Part shown: positions 17,698 to 26,492 of the stretch, piece after piece | Position numbering within the stretch: the stretch's first letter is position 1 | How the letters are laid out: the number at the start of each line of letters is the position of its first letter | From: Phocaeicola plebeius | Lineage (GTDB): Bacteria; Bacteroidota; Bacteroidia; Bacteroidales; Bacteroidaceae | Direction: 5' to 3' | Assembly: GCF_003437535.1 (NCBI RefSeq) | Contig: NZ_QSQT01000017.1 | Span: 19,145 to 83,144 of the forward strand | Length of the DNA: 64,000 nt | Made by a program: the position numbers and the translations under genes | Notes under the pieces: generated by a model | What the model saw: the letters and a program-made list of their open reading frames with translations, nothing else | What the model was told of the DNA's origin: nothing | Database searches by the model: none

Positions 17698-18335
17698 TGA
17701 AAACGAAAAGGATTTTAATCACCCTGTCACTGGGCTACGGGATAAATATGATGGGGTTTGAAAGCAGCTTGACGCGCGAACAAATCTCTGTCAGCAATCC
17801 GGAACTCACTGTTTTGTCCCTCCGGGAGTTTTGTATGCTGTCCAAGGAGAACCTGCTCCGCATGGATGACATGACACCGGACAAAGTAGCCGCCATCGAA
17901 CGGTTGTTGGCAGAGTATTCCCTTCGGTTGGGTATGTCCGATGTAGAACTGGAAGCGTATTTGAACCGGTATTATGAAGAAAACCCCAAAGAAAAGGAGT
18001 TTTACGATATGTGCGACAGGCTATGTAACAGCAAACCTGTCTTCGATGAAAACAGGTTTCGAGAAGAACTATTCAGGGAACTGAACAGTAGTCCGATGAG
18101 TGAAAAAAGACTAAGTGACTTGGGATGGCTACGTTATCAGACCGTGCGCGAAACTTATCTAAACCAGCCTTTCTTTTTGAGATGGTTCGGCTCCCAAGAA
18201 GCCCGGATCAAAAGGGCCATCAAGGATACTACCATCATACATGATATGTTCTGCCGACTTGTCACGGAGAATTGTATCGAATCTGAACGGTGGTATTTCA
18301 ATCACAAGGAACCGGAATACATAAAAGAGGTCTGA
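17697..18335 (+). CDS. Hypothetical protein with RNA polymerase alpha-CTD-like segment
   Basis: 212 residues, not a known Tra protein to me. Residues about 38-80 resemble the alpha-CTD helix-hairpin-helix pattern: LTVLSLREFCML, then ENLLRMDDMTPDKVAAIERL, ending LAEYSLRLGM, where alpha subunits end in GLSLGM. The rest is helical and acidic, with an aromatic-rich C-terminus. The start overlaps the traG stop by one base, so it is part of the operon. Alpha-CTD-like domains bind DNA minor groove or activators, so a regulatory or DNA-handling role is possible; it could also be a plain HhH protein. There is no signal peptide. Confidence 0.75.
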   Translation: MKTKRILITLSLGYGINMMGFESSLTREQISVSNPELTVLSLREFCMLSKENLLRMDDMTPDKVAAIERLLAEYSLRLGMSDVELEAYLNRYYEENPKEKEFYDMCDRLCNSKPVFDENRFREELFRELNSSPMSEKRLSDLGWLRYQTVRETYLNQPFFLRWFGSQEARIKRAIKDTTIIHDMFCRLVTENCIESERWYFNHKEPEYIKEV

Positions 18336-18339
18336 AACG

Positions 18340-20871
18340 ATGAAACGGCTGTTTATCTTTTGGGTTATCCTATTGCCTGCCCTGACACAGCACGTTCACG
18401 CACAATATTACAGCGTGAACTATGACGCTCGTACCGTGGCGGCCATGGCCGCAGCATTCGGCACGGAGGCAGTAGCCGAAAGCTACTACCGCGAGCAGGT
18501 GGATGATATTCTGAAACACTATACGGCGGCAGAAGTGGCGGCAGCAGGGATATTTTCTTCCAAATTTTTGGAACACAAGGCTCTGTCCGACCTTGGCATC
18601 TGGTGCAGCAGCACGGAAAATTACTACTATCGTCGAATTTACCACATGGTGGCAGAAAAAATCATGCCGAAAATATGGGTGGTGGCGAAGCTGATGCTGC
18701 GCTCACCACAAACAGCAATCCACTGGGGCAGCTACCTGATGAAAGTGTGCGACGATACGAAGAGCCTGTGTATGCAGTTCGAAAGTGTGGTGACAAACAG
18801 CACGCTGTCGTTCTCGGACATCGCTTTTCTGGAAATTGACCGCGACATTGCCACCTTGCTGAACCTCGCAGAACTGGGCGGTACCGATTGGCAACGGATG
18901 TTGGACAACTTTACCAAAGTGCCGGGCAATTTCACGATTGAGAACTTAAAGGGCGACATTGACAACCTTTATAACATGGGCGTAGGGCTGGCAACATCAG
19001 GTATGGAGAACCTCGGTGACGCTCTACTGCAAAGTAGTGCGTTCCATGACCTGTTGGGTGGCAAAGTCAATGAAATCGGCAACCTGTATGAACACTACGG
19101 TACTCTCTTCGAGCAGGCGGAACATGACATCGGCAGTCTGCTAATCGACATGGTGGGCGGTCAGGATAGCGTGGCCGCATTGTTCAATTTCAGCAATTAC
19201 GACCTCACATCGTGGATGACCGACTATATGGACAATGCTGTCGGGAACTATTACACGCAACGGTGGTATATCGCACGGCGTGATCAAGGAAGCATTTCTC
19301 TATGCGACTACTACCCACCGACAGACGACAACAGCATATTGAACGGGGGTGCATGGACACGCTTTAACACGAGTGATCCGGGATTTTATCCGAACGCTTC
19401 GCAACGGGAGCAGGCCCTCGCCAATTCAGAACGGTATGCCGGATGGTCAAGAAGTCGAGTGCAACAGCTCAACAATAGCAACGATGGCTACACCTATACT
19501 ATCAATACCCGACAACAGGCCTATATCATCAGTAAGGGTAACAAACAGACAAAGAAGGCATACGCCTACGAGATACACGTGACACAGAGTTGGAATCGGA
19601 CGGAGGTGGTCTATGAGGATGTCTTCGACTCCTATTCGATGGATTTGAATACGTTCAAAGCGCAACTCAATGCCCGCCTCTCGGAGTTCAATGACAACGA
19701 GGAAGGCTATGTCTATTACATAGCATCCGATGCACGGAACTATTATCAGGCGACGGACGCCGCAAAATTGCAGGGATGCGAAAGCGTGACCATCAGTGTA
19801 ACCTGTTCAGACGGGGCGACGCTGGGGCAAGGCTCGACACAATACAAGTGTCGCAAGTGTGGCGGCTCACTGGATGCCCACTCCAAAGAGTGTGTCATGC
19901 AGACCTCGGTAACGGAGAACGAACTGGACCTTTCAGAACTGGACGCACTGATACGGGAAGCGGACAATCAAGTCGCCGTTCTTCAATCTCAGATTAGTGC
20001 CTTGGAAAAGGAAAACGCCGACCTTCTGAAAAAAATTGCCGAGGCGAGCGTGGAAGACGCAGCAGCTTACCGGCAACAATATAACTCCAACCGGACACGT
20101 ATCGAGGAACTGAAAAGCGAACTTGCCGAGTGGCAACAAAAACAGAAGGAGTACGCAGATGCGAAGCAGGAAGCGGAAGCAGAGAACGATGTGCCGACAG
20201 ATGATTACTACCGCCTACCGGCTATCATGCAGGATTGCAAGACAGCCTATAGCCTCACTTGGCAGGACGGAGGTACATGGAGCGGCTATACGTTCGTCCG
20301 TAAAGCGACGATGCCGAACATCAATGGTATCATTACGTTCCGTGCGACTATTTCTATCGCACGGAAGCCGAAATACTTTCTGGGTATCAAGATTCACCGT
20401 GCCATTATCCAAATCAGTTGGGAATTGACTTCGGCATACACAGACACGCACGTTGCCGATGTACTGACACTCGATCCGAACCTGTCGAACGAGGAAAAGA
20501 CTAAAATCGCGAATAATCGCATATCGGAAATCGCACGGGAATATCCCAACTGTAAAATCACTACCGAGTATGCCCGTACAGAACCTATGGAAGAAGTACC
20601 GAACAGCGACGTGTACCACCTGCTTTGGTCAAGTGACCGCCTCGAAATCGCACGAGAAGTGGATTCACGTATCACGAAAATATACGCCGACCTCATATCC
20701 TTGGAGAAGATGATGCACTACAAGCGGAACATCATCGACGTACTGAAGGATGTGCTACCGGAACTCGATACGGACGAGGGTCGTAGGCTGACACTCGTGG
20801 AAGAGTGCCATGACCGCTGGGTAGAAAACGCACGGACATCCCGAAGTGGCAGAAAGGAGGTACGGCCATGA
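18340..20871 (+). CDS. Large exported conjugation protein (843 aa), unrecognised family
   Basis: A clear signal peptide (MKRLFIFWVILLPALTQ, cleavage near HAQ-YY) sends it to the periplasm or outer membrane. The first 330 residues are helical; a middle beta-rich part (about 380-500) contains CRKCGGSLDAHSKEC, a four-cysteine knuckle unusual in an exported protein. Then comes a coiled coil (about 525-610, heptads of L/I/E/K) and a beta-rich C-terminal third. It sits where CTnDOT-type elements carry traH/traI. The next gene overlaps its stop by four bases. Function unknown; a large envelope component of the transfer channel is likely. Confidence 0.8.
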   Translation: MKRLFIFWVILLPALTQHVHAQYYSVNYDARTVAAMAAAFGTEAVAESYYREQVDDILKHYTAAEVAAAGIFSSKFLEHKALSDLGIWCSSTENYYYRRIYHMVAEKIMPKIWVVAKLMLRSPQTAIHWGSYLMKVCDDTKSLCMQFESVVTNSTLSFSDIAFLEIDRDIATLLNLAELGGTDWQRMLDNFTKVPGNFTIENLKGDIDNLYNMGVGLATSGMENLGDALLQSSAFHDLLGGKVNEIGNLYEHYGTLFEQAEHDIGSLLIDMVGGQDSVAALFNFSNYDLTSWMTDYMDNAVGNYYTQRWYIARRDQGSISLCDYYPPTDDNSILNGGAWTRFNTSDPGFYPNASQREQALANSERYAGWSRSRVQQLNNSNDGYTYTINTRQQAYIISKGNKQTKKAYAYEIHVTQSWNRTEVVYEDVFDSYSMDLNTFKAQLNARLSEFNDNEEGYVYYIASDARNYYQATDAAKLQGCESVTISVTCSDGATLGQGSTQYKCRKCGGSLDAHSKECVMQTSVTENELDLSELDALIREADNQVAVLQSQISALEKENADLLKKIAEASVEDAAAYRQQYNSNRTRIEELKSELAEWQQKQKEYADAKQEAEAENDVPTDDYYRLPAIMQDCKTAYSLTWQDGGTWSGYTFVRKATMPNINGIITFRATISIARKPKYFLGIKIHRAIIQISWELTSAYTDTHVADVLTLDPNLSNEEKTKIANNRISEIAREYPNCKITTEYARTEPMEEVPNSDVYHLLWSSDRLEIAREVDSRITKIYADLISLEKMMHYKRNIIDVLKDVLPELDTDEGRRLTLVEECHDRWVENARTSRSGRKEVRP

Positions 20872-21593
20872 AACGCACTATACTGATAGCCATTACGTTG
20901 CTTGCGCTACTACCCGATGTCGCCAAGGGCCAATGGACATTCGATATCGTGTCGGTGGAAGCGTACATAAATGACCACAAAAAACAACGCAGCCTGTTGC
21001 TGGCCCGAAGCACGCTGGAATACAGCAACCAACTGCTGCACGAGTACAGCCGTGAGGAGACGGGCAAATACAAGGAAGTAAATATCGACCTTGACCGCTA
21101 TACCCGTGCCTTTGATGTCATCGACGTGATGTACCAGTCCCTGCGGACGGTGCTGAACGTGAAGGATACCTACAGCTCGGTAAGTGACCGTATCGGTGAC
21201 TATAAGACCATGCTGGAGGCTTTCCATGAGAAAATCCTGAAACATGGGAACATCGAGCCGTCAGACGCATTGATACTGACTATCAATGAAAAAGCAATAC
21301 GGGACATCGCCAACGAGGGAGAACACCTCTATAAGTCGGTGAGCGACCTCGTGCTGTATGCCACGGGCGCAGCGGCCTGCTCGACCAGCGACCTGCTGAT
21401 GGTACTGGAGTCCGTGAACAAGTCGCTGGACAGCATTGAGCAACACTTGAACCGGGCATACATCGAGACATGGAGATACATACAGGTACGTATCGGCTAC
21501 TGGAAATCGAAGATTTACCGGGAACGTACCAAACGGGAAATTATCGACGGTGCTTTCGGACGATGGCGCAATGCGGGACGACTGGATTATTGA
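20868..21593 (+). CDS. Exported helical conjugation protein, TraI (DUF4141)-like position
   Basis: 241 residues with a signal peptide (LIAITLLALLPDVAKG-QW). Mostly amphipathic helix afterwards, including TLEYSNQLLHEYSREETGKYKEV. The start overlaps the previous stop (ATGA-type coupling). Size, export signal and place before traJ resemble TraI, a VirB5-like exported protein, but I do not see the TraI N-terminal motif, so I leave the symbol blank. About 210 bases without a gene follow, holding only small repeats of AGTACAAAC (near 21711 and 21738). Confidence 0.65.
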   Translation: MKRTILIAITLLALLPDVAKGQWTFDIVSVEAYINDHKKQRSLLLARSTLEYSNQLLHEYSREETGKYKEVNIDLDRYTRAFDVIDVMYQSLRTVLNVKDTYSSVSDRIGDYKTMLEAFHEKILKHGNIEPSDALILTINEKAIRDIANEGEHLYKSVSDLVLYATGAAACSTSDLLMVLESVNKSLDSIEQHLNRAYIETWRYIQVRIGYWKSKIYRERTKREIIDGAFGRWRNAGRLDY

Positions 21594-21803
21594 CGGTAAA
21601 AGAGGAAGGAGGTAAATAATGCCATAATGATGATTATGACTTCTATATACCGAAATTGATAAGGAATATCTTAAAACGCAGGAAAAGCGTTTCGTCCTGA
21701 ATGTTCGGAGAAGTACAAACAGAGAAAGAAACTTTAAGTACAAACAAGTCTATCTGGCCTATAACCAAGAGGCAAATGGACATTTGGATTAATAAAAGAT
21801 GTA

Positions 21804-22574
21804 ATGAAAAAGATCGTTTTTGAAAAAGACATTACGCTATATAAAGCCGATTGCCTTGAAGTAATGCCTCTTCTCCCAGAATCAAGTATTGATTTAGTTC
21901 TATGCGACCCACCTTTCGGAATTACAGCTTCGCAATGGGATAAGATAATACCATTCTCGAAAATGTGGGAGGAGATTAGAAGAGTGAGAAAGGATAATGC
22001 GCCTACGGCTTTATTTGGCAGCGAACCGTTCAGCAGCCTTTTACGCTGTGGCAATTTAGCCGAATTTAAATATGACTGGGTATGGGAAAAGTCAAAAGCA
22101 AGCAATTTCCTTCTTGCTAAAAAGCAACCTCTAAAAGCGCATGAGCTAATCAGTATCTTTTGTAACGGCAGAACTCCTTATTATCCAATCATGGAGGAAG
22201 GTGAGCCTTATGAGAATCGTACAAAGAGAGGAAGTAACTGGACAGGAGTAAACAAGGTACCAAATCCTACATTCAGAAATGAAAACAAAGGAACGAGATA
22301 CCCACGAAGTGTGAAATATTTTAAAACTGCGGAATCAGAGGGCAAAACGATTCATGTTAATCAAAAACCAGTCGCATTGTTGAAATATCTGATAAAAACA
22401 TACACGAAAGAGGGTGACACAGTCCTTGATTTTGCCTCTGGAAGCATGAGCACTGCAATCGCCTGTATTCATACGAATAGAAAATGTATTTGTATTGAAA
22501 AGGATGATATGCACTTCTTGCGGGGAGAGGAAAGGATTAGAAATGAATATAATATAAAAAGAAATGTGGAATAA
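21804..22574 (+). CDS. Adenine-specific DNA methyltransferase (N6_N4 class, permuted order)
   Basis: 256 residues. Catalytic motif DPPF at 35-38 (LVLCDPPFGI) comes first, and the SAM-binding motif comes last (VLDFASGSMST, about 207-217, in place of the common DPFxGSGTT), the order of beta-class methyltransferases. The middle part would hold target recognition. It lies in the tra operon with 210 bases before and 68 after. It is visibly more AT-rich and uses different codons from the flanking tra genes, so it looks like inserted cargo. With no cognate nuclease nearby, self-protection against host restriction during transfer is the likely role. Confidence 0.9.
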   Translation: MKKIVFEKDITLYKADCLEVMPLLPESSIDLVLCDPPFGITASQWDKIIPFSKMWEEIRRVRKDNAPTALFGSEPFSSLLRCGNLAEFKYDWVWEKSKASNFLLAKKQPLKAHELISIFCNGRTPYYPIMEEGEPYENRTKRGSNWTGVNKVPNPTFRNENKGTRYPRSVKYFKTAESEGKTIHVNQKPVALLKYLIKTYTKEGDTVLDFASGSMSTAIACIHTNRKCICIEKDDMHFLRGEERIRNEYNIKRNVE

Positions 22575-22642
22575 TCCTGATGATTAACTGATTGAAACAC
22601 ATTGAGTATTAAAAGATTAATAACAAATAACCGAAAGTAAAT

Positions 22643-23413
22643 ATGGACAGAATACTCTTACTCGTGACGGTTACAATAATTGCAACCACGGCGGCAAAGG
22701 CACAATCCGTGACCTATAACCACGATTCGCCGAAACAAAACCAAGTAACAGTAATGGAAACCGGTACGGGAGCACTCTCGCCCGACCTCTACTATTCCAT
22801 ACTGCACAACAAGTATAAAAAGTCGGCAGCAGTCAAGAACAAACTGTCGTTCCGCACACTGGCGGGCGTCAACCTATACAACCAAACGGACGAAGCTGAA
22901 GCCATCGACTCGGCATTGGTGAGCCGGGCAAAGATAGAAGCCTTGAACGTGGCTGACCGTCAAGCGGACATCGCATGGGTCGCTGAAGGCGATAAGGTCA
23001 ACGGACAGATGGTACGGCTCAAACGAAACATAGACCGCATCTTGCCTGTCGGGGGGACACCGGAGGATAAAGACAGATGGACGGAATATTACCATATCTA
23101 CCAGTGCGCCATTGATGCAACGAAAGATGCCTATATGCCCAACGCACAGCGGAAGAAAGAGTATCTGCGCATCTACGAGGATATAACTCGACAGAACGAA
23201 ATCCTTGTCGGCTACCTTGCCAAACGGCAGAATACTACGATAACAAGTACGCTACTGAATGCTACCGCTGACCGTACTCTGGATAAGGAGAGTATTGTCC
23301 GCGATGCGGTGAACCGATGGCACGAATCGCGCTTTGCCGTGCGCGGCCCGCAATCAGGCAATAACACGGGTGGCAACGGCGACGGAGATGAAACAGTAAA
23401 CAAAGGGAACTGA
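22643..23413 (+). CDS. Exported tra-operon protein (DUF5045-like)
   Basis: 256 residues with signal peptide (ILLLVTVTIIATTAAKAQ-SV), then a mixed region with YYSILHNKYKKS and a helical C-terminal half ending in a Gly/Asn/Asp-rich tail (GNNTGGNGDGDE). I recall DUF5045 as a family of this size in Bacteroidetes conjugative elements, but could not check. It is 14 bases before traJ and co-transcribed with it. A periplasmic accessory of the transfer channel is plausible. Confidence 0.65.
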   Translation: MDRILLLVTVTIIATTAAKAQSVTYNHDSPKQNQVTVMETGTGALSPDLYYSILHNKYKKSAAVKNKLSFRTLAGVNLYNQTDEAEAIDSALVSRAKIEALNVADRQADIAWVAEGDKVNGQMVRLKRNIDRILPVGGTPEDKDRWTEYYHIYQCAIDATKDAYMPNAQRKKEYLRIYEDITRQNEILVGYLAKRQNTTITSTLLNATADRTLDKESIVRDAVNRWHESRFAVRGPQSGNNTGGNGDGDETVNKGN

Positions 23414-23427
23414 AAAAACAAAAACGT

Positions 23428-24561
23428 ATGGCAGACGGAAATATACTCTCGGATTTCGGTATTAATATCCTTGAAGAAGAAATTGACGATGTGATTTTTC
23501 AAACGAACGAGTTCCTGACTGATGCGACTTTTACCGGCTCGCAGGGACCGTTCTGGTGGATACTACAAATGTGCATGGCACTGGCTGCCCTGTTCGCTAT
23601 TGTGATGGCAGCGGGAATGGCGTACAAGATGATGGTGAAACATGATCCACTGGATGTGCTGAAGCTGTTCCGTCCTTTGGCTGTTTCAATCATCCTCTGT
23701 TGGTGGTATCCGCCAGCAGACACGGGTATGGCTGGCAGTGGGAGCAGTTGGTGTTTCCTTGACTTCCTGTCTTACATCCCGAACTGCATCGGCTCGTACA
23801 CGCATGACCTGTACGAGGCAGAAGCCACCCAAATAGCGGACAAATTCGAGGAAGTGCAGCAACTTATCCATGTACGTGACACGATGTACCAAAGCTTGCA
23901 AGCACAGGCAGATGTCGCTCACACGGGTACCTCCGACCCGAACCTGGTAGAAGCGACCATGGAACAAACCGGAGTGGACGAAGTGACGAAGATGGAGAAA
24001 GACGCAGCCGAACTGTGGTTTACCTCACTGACGGCAGGAGTCATCGTAGGTATCGACAAAATCATCATGCTTATCGCTCTGATTGTGTATCGTATCGGAT
24101 GGTGGGCGACCATCTATTGCCAGCAAATCCTACTGGGCATGTTAACAATATTCGGACCTATACAATGGGCGTTCTCGCTGTTGCCCAAATGGGAAGGTGC
24201 ATGGGCGAAGTGGCTTATAAGGTATCTGACAGTACATTTCTATGGTGCAATGCTCTACTTCGTCGGCTTCTATGTGCTACTGTTATTCGACATTGTACTG
24301 TGCATACAGGTAGAAAACCTGACGGCAATCACAGCAAGCGAACAGACAATGGCGGCCTACTTGCAAAACAGCTTCTTCTCCGCCGGCTACTTGATGGCGG
24401 CAAGTATCGTGGCACTGAAATGCCTAAACCTCGTGCCGGACTTGGCAGCATGGATGATACCTGAAGGCGACACGGCCTTCTCTACACGGAACTTTGGAGA
24501 AGGTGTGGCGCAGCAGGCCAAAATGACGGCTACGGGCGGTATCGGCTCGATGATGAGATAA
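23428..24561 (+). CDS. traJ: Conjugative transposon TraJ protein (VirB6-like)
   Basis: 377 residues with five or more membrane segments (about 44-64, 77-92, 198-220, 230-255, 262-285 and 315-335), as expected of the polytopic TraJ/VirB6 channel component. The opening LSDFGINILEEEIDDVIFQT and GPFWWILQMCMALAALFAIV are typical of TraJ. It is followed with a one-base overlap by a small gene and then traK. Intact and of normal length. Confidence 0.93.
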   Translation: MADGNILSDFGINILEEEIDDVIFQTNEFLTDATFTGSQGPFWWILQMCMALAALFAIVMAAGMAYKMMVKHDPLDVLKLFRPLAVSIILCWWYPPADTGMAGSGSSWCFLDFLSYIPNCIGSYTHDLYEAEATQIADKFEEVQQLIHVRDTMYQSLQAQADVAHTGTSDPNLVEATMEQTGVDEVTKMEKDAAELWFTSLTAGVIVGIDKIIMLIALIVYRIGWWATIYCQQILLGMLTIFGPIQWAFSLLPKWEGAWAKWLIRYLTVHFYGAMLYFVGFYVLLLFDIVLCIQVENLTAITASEQTMAAYLQNSFFSAGYLMAASIVALKCLNLVPDLAAWMIPEGDTAFSTRNFGEGVAQQAKMTATGGIGSMMR

Positions 24562-24980
24562 TGATAAACCTAATATTAAATATCCAAAAGATGAATGTAC
24601 AACAGAAAATTGAGAAATGGTGCAGGAACGAGCGTTTCGTGCACTATGCAAATGAACGCATAAGCGAAGAACTCGTTTATGCACCTAACCACCGAATTGA
24701 TCCGGAATATGAAGAACTGGACGAAGCCATTACATGGGACAACCGATATATTGTCCCTATGATGACTTACCTTACCTATCGTCTGCAACTGGTCAAATTG
24801 CAGAAAAATGCCAAGAATCGAAACCGCCGTGTCTGGTGGATATTCGTGCATGTAATCATGCGGGAAGATTACACACAGCTTTTTGACGGGAAGTTCGAAA
24901 AATTTCTGACGGAGTTGCATGATACAGTCATGACAATGTTACATGACGAATACACACGATTGTCTAACAAGAAAAAATAA
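24561..24980 (+). CDS. Hypothetical soluble protein between traJ and traK
   Basis: 139 residues if it starts at the ATG that overlaps the traJ stop (TAATG); an in-frame ATG at 24591 would give 129 residues and a more polar start (MNVQQKIEKW). Aromatic- and Arg-rich helical protein with RNRRVWWIFVHVIMREDYTQLFDGKFEKFL. No signal peptide, membrane span or motif I can name. Composition is more AT-rich than traJ and traK, so it may be a later insertion. Coupled translation suggests it is made with the transfer proteins. Confidence 0.65.
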   Translation: MINLILNIQKMNVQQKIEKWCRNERFVHYANERISEELVYAPNHRIDPEYEELDEAITWDNRYIVPMMTYLTYRLQLVKLQKNAKNRNRRVWWIFVHVIMREDYTQLFDGKFEKFLTELHDTVMTMLHDEYTRLSNKKK

Positions 24981-24986
24981 AGGTAT

Positions 24987-25601
24987 ATGGTCATCAAACA
25001 TTTGGAGAATAAAATCCGACTGGTGGGCATCATCTGCACTGCTTTTCTTGCAGGGTGTATCATCATCAGCGTATCAAGTATCTGGACTGCCCGGACAATG
25101 GTGACGGACGCGCAGAAAAAGGTGTATGTGCTGGACGGAAATGTACCTATACTCGTAACCCGCACGACGATGGACGAAACACTGGACGTGGAGGCCAAGA
25201 GCCACGTAGAAATGTTCCACCATTACTTTTTTACTCTCGCACCGGACGACAAATACATCCGCTATACGATGGAAAAAGCGATGTACCTGGTCGATGAGAC
25301 GGGACTGGCACAGTACAATACCCTCAAGGAAAAGGGATTTTACTCCAATATATTGGGTACGAGCGCGGTGTTCTCGATATTCTGTGACAGTATCTCCTTT
25401 GACAAAAAGAATATGGAGTTCACCTACTATGGTCGGCAGCGAATCGAGCGCCGGAGTAATATCCTGATGCGCGAACTGGTTACGGCAGGGCAACTTAAAC
25501 GTGTGCCGAGAACGGACAATAATCCGCATGGACTGCTCATAGTAAACTGGCGCACATTGCTGAACAAAGATATCGAGCAAAAAACAAAGAGTAACTATTA
25601 A
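24987..25601 (+). CDS. traK: Conjugative transposon TraK protein (VirB8-like)
   Basis: 204 residues, with one N-terminal membrane segment (about 12-34) and a periplasmic domain containing VLDGNVPILVTRTTM and HVEMFHHYFFTLAPDDKYI, the usual TraK landmarks. TraK has the VirB8 topology and scaffolds the transfer channel. It is followed 12 bases later by a TraL-type gene in the normal order. Confidence 0.93.
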   Translation: MVIKHLENKIRLVGIICTAFLAGCIIISVSSIWTARTMVTDAQKKVYVLDGNVPILVTRTTMDETLDVEAKSHVEMFHHYFFTLAPDDKYIRYTMEKAMYLVDETGLAQYNTLKEKGFYSNILGTSAVFSIFCDSISFDKKNMEFTYYGRQRIERRSNILMRELVTAGQLKRVPRTDNNPHGLLIVNWRTLLNKDIEQKTKSNY

Positions 25602-25613
25602 ATCACCAAAGAT

Positions 25614-25985
25614 ATGAATATCAAAGGATTCAAACGGATGTTGTTCGGCGAGAAGATGCCGGACAAAGATGACCCGCAGTACAAGGAACGCTACGAGCGA
25701 GAGGTGCAGGCCGGGCATAAATTCGCCAAGGCGACACGCATCGACCAAGCGGCGGCCAAGGTGCAGGGCTTTGCCAACGCACACCGGACGCTGTTTCTGG
25801 TCATCGTCTTTACATTCGTCATCGGAGCTTTCGTATGGAACGCCTACCGCTTGGTAACTGTGTACAGACACAGTCCGGTAAGTCGCACGGCGACGGAAAA
25901 GCAGGATTCAGTGCTTCGGGAACGGCACAAGCTGTTGCAGGAAGTCGAAATAAGGGAACATAAAAACAGAGGGGACAAACCATAG
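25614..25985 (+). CDS. traL: TraL-position bitopic membrane protein
   Basis: 123 residues: basic, soluble N-terminal half (about 1-58), one membrane helix (LFLVIVFTFVIGAFVWNAYRL, first 20 being the span) and a charged tail. This is the plan of the DUF3989/TraL proteins that sit between traK and traM, and its place is the same, but it is longer at the N-terminus than usual. Call by position and topology. Confidence 0.7.
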   Translation: MNIKGFKRMLFGEKMPDKDDPQYKERYEREVQAGHKFAKATRIDQAAAKVQGFANAHRTLFLVIVFTFVIGAFVWNAYRLVTVYRHSPVSRTATEKQDSVLRERHKLLQEVEIREHKNRGDKP

Positions 25986-25999
25986 TAAAAAGAGTACTT

Positions 26000-26482
26000 A
26001 TGAATACACGGCTTGAAAAATCAGTCCGTTCGTCAGACGAATGGTACACGCCAAAGGAGATACTGGACGCATTGGGCAAATTCGACCTTGACCCTTGCGC
26101 TCCCATCCATCCGTTGTGGCCGACTGCCGAGGTCATGTATGACCAGAACATAGATGGGTTGTCCCAGATATGGGAAGGGCGTGTGTGGCTCAATCCTCCC
26201 TATTCGCGTCCTCTTATCGAGCTATTCGTCCGGAAATTGGCAGAACATGGCAACGGCATTGCATTATTATTCAACCGTTGCGATTCCAAAATGTTTCAGG
26301 ACGTCATCTTTCCAAAAGCGACGGGAATGAAATTCCTACGCCACCGCATCCGATTCTACCGACCAGGCGGAGCACGAGGTGACTCTCCCAGTCGCGGTAG
26401 CATCCTATTAGCTTTCGGAGAAGACAACGCAGAGATACTGAGAAATTGTGCCATTGAAGGCAAATATGTACAACTCAATTAA
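26000..26482 (+). CDS. Phage-type DNA N6-adenine methyltransferase (Dam family)
   Basis: 160 residues. DEWYTPKEILDAL at 13-25 and FDLDPCAP at 28-35 are the opening of the phage Dam-like family (PF05869 type), and the catalytic NPPY is at 65-68 (VWLNPPYSRP). The C-terminal half includes FNRCDSKMF and RIRFYRPGG, also typical. It is the second methyltransferase in the operon and sits between traL and traM. It most likely methylates GATC-like sites, or less specific sites as some phage enzymes do, to protect incoming ICE DNA. No partner endonuclease is seen. Confidence 0.92.
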   Translation: MNTRLEKSVRSSDEWYTPKEILDALGKFDLDPCAPIHPLWPTAEVMYDQNIDGLSQIWEGRVWLNPPYSRPLIELFVRKLAEHGNGIALLFNRCDSKMFQDVIFPKATGMKFLRHRIRFYRPGGARGDSPSRGSILLAFGEDNAEILRNCAIEGKYVQLN

Positions 26483-26492
26483 AAGATGTATA

